From assembly GCA_904393855.1 (NCBI GenBank), contig CAJFNE010000022.1:1-15779 (forward strand): 15,779 nt of DNA, in the 5' to 3' direction. How positions within the stretch are numbered: the stretch's first letter is position 1; every line of letters begins with the position of its first letter. The notes beneath the pieces are model-generated. The model had not been told where the DNA came from. It saw nothing but the letters and a program-made list of their open reading frames with translations, and did no database searches. Position numbers and translations under genes: made by a program. Shown piece by piece: positions 11,692 to 15,779 of the stretch. The DNA is from an uncultured Oscillibacter sp. (GTDB lineage Bacteria > Bacillota > Clostridia > Oscillospirales > Oscillospiraceae).

Positions 11692-12099
11692 TCAGTTTTT
11701 TTCCTCAGCGGTTTCCTCGGCCGCGGGTTCAGAGACGGCTGCCTCAGCAGGAGCCGCAGTGTCAGCCTCCTGGGCCTCCTCTTCCTTCTGCTCGTCCTGC
11801 TTTTCCTCGTCCTTCTCTTTCTTCTTATTCTCAGGCTGCTCGCCGGTCTGGACGCCCACCTGGGACAGTGCCCACTTGGCGAACTGCACCCGCACACGGT
11901 CCTCGCTGGTCTCGATGACAAAGGTGTCCTTGTCCACCGCAACCACCTTGCCGATGACGCCGCCGATGGTGGTGATCGTGTCCCCCTTCTTCAGGCCGTC
12001 ACGCATCTGCTGGGCCTGCTGCTTCCGCTTTTTCTCCGGGCGGAGCAGCAGAAAGTACAGCACCGCGAACATGAGGACAATCATGATTAATGATTCCAT
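11692..12099 (-). CDS. yajC: Preprotein translocase subunit YajC
   Basis: A 135-residue YajC, the small accessory membrane subunit of the Sec-SecDF-YajC translocase. One N-terminal membrane helix (about 2-20, SLIMIVLMFAVLYFLLL) is followed by the family motif RPEKKRKQQ, then the soluble domain with LKKGDTITTIGGVIGKVVAVDKD. From about residue 88 a long tail of Lys, Glu, Gln and Ala (KKKEKDEEKQDEQKEEE...) extends the protein beyond the usual length; it is low-complexity and probably disordered. The ATG at 12099 has AAGGAGA about 8 bases upstream. It has its own promoter and follows tgt, the common Bacillota order. Confidence 0.95.
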   Translation of the reverse strand: MESLIMIVLMFAVLYFLLLRPEKKRKQQAQQMRDGLKKGDTITTIGGVIGKVVAVDKDTFVIETSEDRVRVQFAKWALSQVGVQTGEQPENKKKEKDEEKQDEQKEEEAQEADTAAPAEAAVSEPAAEETAEEKN

Positions 12100-12140
12100 G
12101 GTTCAATCTCCTTTTTCTTTGGTGCGCTCAGAATACCACC

Positions 12141-12168
12141 ATTATACCAGAACGCCCCAGTTTTGCAA
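12141..12168 (-). promoter_or_regulatory. yajC: Extended -10 promoter of yajC
   Basis: On the minus strand TTGCAA (12168-12163), a 16-base spacer and TATAAT (12146-12141), with TGG directly before it giving an extended -10 (TGGTATAAT). It would start transcription near 12135, inside the tgt-yajC gap, with the yajC ribosome site about 25 bases on. So yajC can be expressed apart from queA-tgt. Confidence 0.7.
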
Positions 12169-12178
12169 GAACTTTTTT

Positions 12179-12208
12179 GTCCGCAGCGGGGCCGCCCCCG
12201 CTGCGGAC
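12179..12208 (-). repeat. Perfect 13-base-pair hairpin after tgt, without a T-run
   Basis: GTCCGCAGCGGGG (12179-12191) and CCCCGCTGCGGAC (12196-12208) pair perfectly around a 4-base loop, 9 bases after the tgt stop. On the minus strand it is followed by AAAAAA rather than T's, and on the plus strand by TCTGACG, so it is not a classical terminator in either direction. It may protect the 3' end of the queA-tgt message or act as a non-canonical terminator before the yajC promoter. Confidence 0.7.
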
Positions 12209-12217
12209 TCTGACGCC

Positions 12218-13351
12218 TCAGACCCGCCGCTCCAGCTGGCCGCTGTACCGGGCACGGAAATCCGTGAAGGTGCCCTCCTCCAGCGCCGTCCGGATGCGGG
12301 CCATCAGCTCGTTATAGAAGTAGAGATTGTGCAGCACCGCCAGCCGCAGGGCCAGCACCTCGTCGGCCTTGAACAGGTGCCGCAGGTACGCCCGAGAGAA
12401 ATTCCGGCACACCGGGCAGCCGCAGCTGGGGCTGATGGGCCGCTCGTCCGTCTGATACTTTTCGTTCATGATATTGACGGTGCCCTCCCAGGTGAAGAGC
12501 TTCCCGTGGCGGCCGTTGCGGGAGGGCATGACGCAGTCGAAGAAGTCCACGCCCCGGGCCACCGCCTCGATGATGTTGCTGGGGGTACCCACGCCCATGA
12601 GATACCGGGGCTTGTCCTCCGGCAATTCCGGTGTGACAACCTCGATCATCTCGTACATGATCTCCGCTGGCTCCCCTACCGCCAGGCCCCCGATGGCGTA
12701 GCCGTCGCAGTCCAGTTTGGCGATCTCCCGGGCGTGCCAGGCCCGCAGATCCGGGAAAGTGGCGCCCTGGTTGATGCCGAAGAGCATCTGGCCGGGATTC
12801 ACCGTGTCCGGCAGGGCGTTCAGCCGGTCATGCTCCGCCTTGCACCGCTCCAGCCACCGGAGGGTCCGCTCCACGGAGGCTTTGGCATATTCATAGGCGG
12901 CGGGATTCTCCACGCACTCGTCAAAGGCCATGGCGATGTCGCTGCCCAGGTTGGACTGGATCTGCATGGACTCCTCCGGTCCCATGAAGATCTTCCGCCC
13001 GTCAATGTGGGAGGAGAAATAGACCCCCTCCTCCCGGATCTTCCGCAGGGACGCCAGGGAGAACACCTGGAAGCCGCCGGAGTCCGTCAGAATGGGGCCG
13101 TCCCAGTGCATGAACTTGTGCAGCCCGCCCAGCTGCCGGATCACCCGGTCACCAGGCCGCAGATGGAGGTGATAGGTGTTGGAGAGCTCGATCTGGCACC
13201 CGACCTCTTTCAGGTCAAGGGCGGAGACGCCGCCCTTGATGGCGGCCTGGGTCCCCACGTTCATGAACACAGGCGTCTGGACCACGCCGCCGTGGGCGCA
13301 GGAAAACTGGCCGCGCCGGGCGCGGCCCTCGGTCTTGAGAACTTTGAACAT
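12218..13351 (-). CDS. tgt: tRNA-guanine transglycosylase
   Basis: A 377-residue bacterial Tgt, which swaps guanine-34 of GUN tRNAs for preQ1 on the way to queuosine. Visible are the substrate-binding Asp90 in LTDSGGFQVFSL, DECVENPA (144-151), the QGATFPDLR and GYAIGGLAVGEP segments, the nucleophile Asp272 in FFDCVMPSRNGRHG, and the zinc site Cys310, Cys312, Cys315 (SPSCGCPVCRNFSRAYLRHLF) with His341. Length is normal. The ATG at 13351 has TAGGAG 7 bases upstream. It lies 17 bases after the TfoX-domain gene and follows queA, whose enzyme completes the next queuosine step. Confidence 0.97.
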   Translation of the reverse strand: MFKVLKTEGRARRGQFSCAHGGVVQTPVFMNVGTQAAIKGGVSALDLKEVGCQIELSNTYHLHLRPGDRVIRQLGGLHKFMHWDGPILTDSGGFQVFSLASLRKIREEGVYFSSHIDGRKIFMGPEESMQIQSNLGSDIAMAFDECVENPAAYEYAKASVERTLRWLERCKAEHDRLNALPDTVNPGQMLFGINQGATFPDLRAWHAREIAKLDCDGYAIGGLAVGEPAEIMYEMIEVVTPELPEDKPRYLMGVGTPSNIIEAVARGVDFFDCVMPSRNGRHGKLFTWEGTVNIMNEKYQTDERPISPSCGCPVCRNFSRAYLRHLFKADEVLALRLAVLHNLYFYNELMARIRTALEEGTFTDFRARYSGQLERRV

Positions 13352-13368
13352 GTGTCGCTCCTACAAGT

Positions 13369-13632
13369 TTATTTGGGGGCCCGCAGGCCGTCGAAAAAGG
13401 TCCGCAGCTCCGCTTTCCGCTCCGGGGACAGTTCCCGCTTGGGGATGCCCGCCTCCGCGCCCGCCAGGGCGGTGAGCTGGTGGAAACAGGCGGCACGATC
13501 CACTTGGGCCCGGATGCGGAGGAACGCCTGCTCCGCGCCGGTCTCCCGCAGGGCCTCCGGGGTATCCACGCCCACCCGGCGCAGATTGCCCGCCAGCACG
13601 GGGCCGATATTGGGCAGCGATTCCAGATTCAT
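13369..13632 (-). CDS. TfoX C-terminal domain protein
   Basis: An 87-residue protein consisting only of a TfoX/Sxy C-terminal-like helical domain: LESLPNIGPVLAGNLRRVGVDTPEALRETGAEQAFLRIRA, a helix-hairpin-helix-like start with the NIGPVLA motif, then a helical end rich in charged residues. The N-terminal TfoX domain known from competence regulators is missing, so a competence role should not be assumed; stand-alone forms occur in Bacillota with unknown function, possibly nucleic-acid binding. The ATG at 13632 has GAGGGGGG about 7 bases upstream. It is tightly packed between queA (15 bases) and tgt (17 bases), which implies co-expression with queuosine genes. Confidence 0.85.
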   Translation of the reverse strand: MNLESLPNIGPVLAGNLRRVGVDTPEALRETGAEQAFLRIRAQVDRAACFHQLTALAGAEAGIPKRELSPERKAELRTFFDGLRAPK

Positions 13633-13647
13633 ATGGATGCCCCCCTC

Positions 13648-14676
13648 TCAATACAGGAACATGGCGTCGCCGAAGCTGAAGAACCGATACCGCTCCCGGA
13701 CCGCCTCCTCATAGGCCGCCAATACCTGCTCCCGACCCGCGAATGCGGACACCAGCATGATCAGCGTGCTCTCCGGCAGGTGGAAATTAGTCACCAGGGC
13801 GTCCATCACCTTGAACCGATACCCCGGGTAGATATAGATATCCGTCCAGCCGGCCTTGGCCTCCATATGGCCATCCTCTCCGGCCCAGGACTCCAGCGTC
13901 CGGCAGGAGGTGGTGCCCACGCAGATGCACCGGCCCCCCGCCGCCTTCGTGCGGTTGATCAGGTCCGCGGTCTCCTGGGGGATGATGCAGTACTCGCTGT
14001 GCATCTCATGGTCTGTAATGTTTTCTTCCTTTACAGGTCGGAAAGTCCCCAGCCCCACGTGGAGGGTCACGTAGCCGATGCCGACACCCTTGGCAGCGAT
14101 GGTCGCCAGAAGCTCCGGGGTGAAGTGGAGCCCCGCGGTAGGGGCCGCCGCGCTGCCCACCACCTTGGAGTACACGGTCTGGTACCGCTCCCGGTCCTGC
14201 AGCTCCTCCTTGATGTAGGGCGGCAGGGGCATCTTTCCCAGCCGCTCCAGCACCTCCAGGAAGATGCCCTCATAGTCGAAGTGCACCAGGCGGTTGCCGC
14301 CGGACAGCTCCTCCGTCACCTCCGCCGTCAGCTGGCCGTCCCCGAAGGACAGCTTGGCGCCGGTCCGCATCTTCCGCCCGGGCCGCACCAGGCACTCCCA
14401 GGTTTTGTCCCCCCGGTCGATCAGCAGCAGCACCTCGCAGGCGCCGCCGCCGGGCAGCCGCTGGCCCAGCAGACGGGCCGGCAGCACCCGGGAATCGTTC
14501 AGGATCAGGCAGTCCCCGGGGTTCAGAAAGTCCGGCAGCTCATAGAAATGGTGGTGCCCAACCTCCCCAGTGGCCCGATTCAGCGTCATCAGGCGGGAGG
14601 CATCCCGCTTCTCGATAGGCGTCTGAGCGATCAGCTCCGGGGGCAGGTCGTAATAAAAATCGCTGGTTTTCAACAT
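13648..14676 (-). CDS. queA: S-adenosylmethionine:tRNA ribosyltransferase-isomerase QueA
   Basis: A 342-residue QueA, which transfers the ribosyl part of SAM to preQ1 in tRNA to make epoxyqueuosine. It opens MLKTSDFYYDLPPELIAQTP and has the family segments ILNDSRVLPARLLG, PPYIKEEL followed by RYQTVYSKVVGSAAAPTAGLHF, THVGLGTFRPV-like YVTLHVGLGTFRPV, HSEYCIIP and the C-terminal TNFHLPESTLIMLVSAFAG. Length matches the family. The ATG at 14676 is preferred; GGAG lies 11 bases before it, somewhat far. A GTG at 14700 overlapping the SpoIID stop is a possible earlier start but has no ribosome site. It begins the queA-tfoX-tgt run. Confidence 0.96.
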   Translation of the reverse strand: MLKTSDFYYDLPPELIAQTPIEKRDASRLMTLNRATGEVGHHHFYELPDFLNPGDCLILNDSRVLPARLLGQRLPGGGACEVLLLIDRGDKTWECLVRPGRKMRTGAKLSFGDGQLTAEVTEELSGGNRLVHFDYEGIFLEVLERLGKMPLPPYIKEELQDRERYQTVYSKVVGSAAAPTAGLHFTPELLATIAAKGVGIGYVTLHVGLGTFRPVKEENITDHEMHSEYCIIPQETADLINRTKAAGGRCICVGTTSCRTLESWAGEDGHMEAKAGWTDIYIYPGYRFKVMDALVTNFHLPESTLIMLVSAFAGREQVLAAYEEAVRERYRFFSFGDAMFLY

Positions 14677-14696
14677 GGTTCTGTTTGCTCCATCCC

Positions 14697-15779
14697 TCAC
14701 CAGATAGTGATGTCCGTATAGTAGAATTCGAGAATGTCCTGATAAGTATACCCCAGCTCCGCCATGGCCTTGGCGCCGTATTGGCTCATGCCCACATTGT
14801 GGCCGTTTCCGGTTCCGGTGATGGTGATGCCGCTCCCGGAGGCTGAACTGCCAGCGGCGCTGCTGGCCAACACGCTGGACCCGGAGGAGGTGACGGCGGT
14901 GTGGGTTCCCCCTCCCAATTGACTGACTGTCCCAGTTCCGGAGATCACGGACACCCCCTCCAGACTGGAGAGGATGGTGCCGGAGTCATTCACCGCGTAG
15001 CCGCTTCCACCGGTGCCGCCGGTGATGGTGAATCGCAGGCTGGGGACACTCTTGCCCAGGGTGGTGCTGTAGAAAGCCATCCGGGCGTTGTCGCCGTTCA
15101 TGGTCATGGTTTTGCCGGTGCTGTCCACAAAGGTGACCGACCGGACGTTGCCAAGGCTCGTATACTCCGAGACATAAGCATCCACCACGGTACCGATGTC
15201 ATAGCCGCTGTTCTGCAGCACCCAGGTCAATTGATCCCAGGTATAGGTGACGGTATAGCTGTAGTTAGAGATGTCGGTCTGCGCCTCGTAGGGGTCCGTT
15301 TTCCCCTGGAGATAGGGCACATCGGTGCCCCAGACATTCTCCGCATCCTCCGTGGCGCCGCCGTTAGAGGCGTGGTATACCGCGTCCTGCACCAGTTCGC
15401 CGTCGTAGTAGAGCTTCAACCCGGCGGTGTTCTCAACCGCCTGGTCGGTACGGTCCGTGGCATAGGAGGTGTCGCTGCCCAGACCGTGGTACACCTGGCA
15501 GTCCGTGCTGTTGCACACATCGAAGCCGTAGGTGCTCAGATGCTTGCTGTCCCGGCAGGCGTAGGTCCGGGCGCAGATAGCCTGGGCCTCCAGAGCCGCC
15601 AAGGGCCAGCTGCCGCTCATCTCATAGGGGATGACCCCTTTCACATAGTCCTCCAGGTCCAGCACATTGATGACGGTCAGGCTCCCGCCGGAGAGGATGT
15701 ACTCAAAGCCCCCGGCATAGCGGTAGCCCCGGAACCAGGTGGCGGTGTCCCGCCCGGTGGGCAGAATGCCCAGGGTGTC
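14697..15779 (-). CDS. SpoIID/LytB-domain protein, 5' end missing
   Basis: The visible 360 residues run in frame to the right edge, so the start, and any signal peptide, lies outside. The sequence is a SpoIID/LytB domain: YRGYRYAGGFEY-like FRGYRYAGGFEYIL, VLDLEDYVKGVIPYEMSGSW (visible Glu53 matches the catalytic Glu of SpoIID), LEAQAICARTYA, HASNGGATEDAENVWG, and near the end GNGHNVGMSQYGAKAMAELG. SpoIID is a lytic transglycosylase acting on peptidoglycan stripped by SpoIIP during engulfment; paralogues with this domain exist, so spoIID itself is not certain. A Ser/Gly-rich stretch (about residues 290-320) interrupts the domain before the GNGH motif. Its stop is 20 bases before the queA ATG. 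It works in the same process as the SpoIIM-like protein encoded further along. Confidence 0.9.
   Translation of the reverse strand, partial: DTLGILPTGRDTATWFRGYRYAGGFEYILSGGSLTVINVLDLEDYVKGVIPYEMSGSWPLAALEAQAICARTYACRDSKHLSTYGFDVCNSTDCQVYHGLGSDTSYATDRTDQAVENTAGLKLYYDGELVQDAVYHASNGGATEDAENVWGTDVPYLQGKTDPYEAQTDISNYSYTVTYTWDQLTWVLQNSGYDIGTVVDAYVSEYTSLGNVRSVTFVDSTGKTMTMNGDNARMAFYSTTLGKSVPSLRFTITGGTGGSGYAVNDSGTILSSLEGVSVISGTGTVSQLGGGTHTAVTSSGSSVLASSAAGSSASGSGITITGTGNGHNVGMSQYGAKAMAELGYTYQDILEFYYTDITIW

Noticed and set aside
11683..12090. Plus-strand frame starting after a good AGGGAGGG ribosome-like site
   Set aside because: The apparent ribosome site is the mirror arm of the hairpin that hides the TIGR04086 ribosome site, and the frame is the exact antisense of yajC with a Ser/Leu-rich product.
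11759..13714. A 651-codon plus-strand open frame
   Set aside because: It lies antisense to yajC, tgt and the TfoX-domain gene, all clearly identified by motifs. Long antisense frames are expected in GC-rich genes, and its product is low-complexity with no recognisable family.
13480..14721. A 413-codon plus-strand open frame
   Set aside because: Antisense to queA and the TfoX-domain gene, rich in Gln, His and Gly from codon mirroring, with no known motif.

Overview
The window looks like a chromosomal stretch of a GC-rich, spore-forming Clostridia member, most likely of the Oscillospiraceae (Flavonifractor/Lawsonibacter/Oscillibacter-like). This rests on sporulation genes (a sigH-like sigma factor, a spoIIM-like gene, a SpoIID/LytB-domain gene), Bacillota-type order (queA-tgt-yajC-TIGR04086 gene; spoIIM next to xerD), strong AGGAGG-type ribosome sites and high GC. 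No species is claimed. All 20 supported genes lie on the minus strand, so the window reads right to left; the first and last genes are cut by the window edges.

In transcription order: (1) 15779-11225: SpoIID/LytB protein (5' end missing), queA, a stand-alone TfoX C-terminal-domain gene, tgt, then yajC with its own promoter and a TIGR04086-type membrane gene, closed by a two-way terminator. queA and tgt make queuosine in tRNA; yajC belongs to the Sec translocon. (2) 10873-9349: spoIIM-like gene and xerD. (3) 9348-8168: 1.18 kb without a credible gene, packed with palindromes, including a REPIN-like pair of inverted palindromic modules and an orphan terminator. (4) 8167-6312: ECF sigma factor overlapping a membrane-anchored DUF4179 protein, a likely sigma/anti-sigma-type pair. 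(5) 6158-3410: ruvC, ruvA, a DUF6054-like gene and ruvB, the Holliday-junction set, with a foldback element built of 7-base repeats on each side of ruvC. (6) 3205-2243: sigH and a double zinc-ribbon gene, ending at a textbook terminator. (7) 1908-1: DUF1858 gene, trmK, a Nif3-family gene and yebC (3' end missing), a tight operon behind a consensus promoter.

The protein-coding content is mostly conserved housekeeping and sporulation machinery; I see no defence system, transposase, CRISPR array, tRNA or rRNA. The unusual signals are between genes: a consensus promoter placed so that sigH mRNA should start at or next to its AUG; a perfect hairpin that hides the ribosome-binding site of the TIGR04086 gene; the paired heptad-repeat foldbacks around ruvC; the REPIN-like cluster; and palindromes lying on two promoters. 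These are read directly from sequence, but their functions are inferred.
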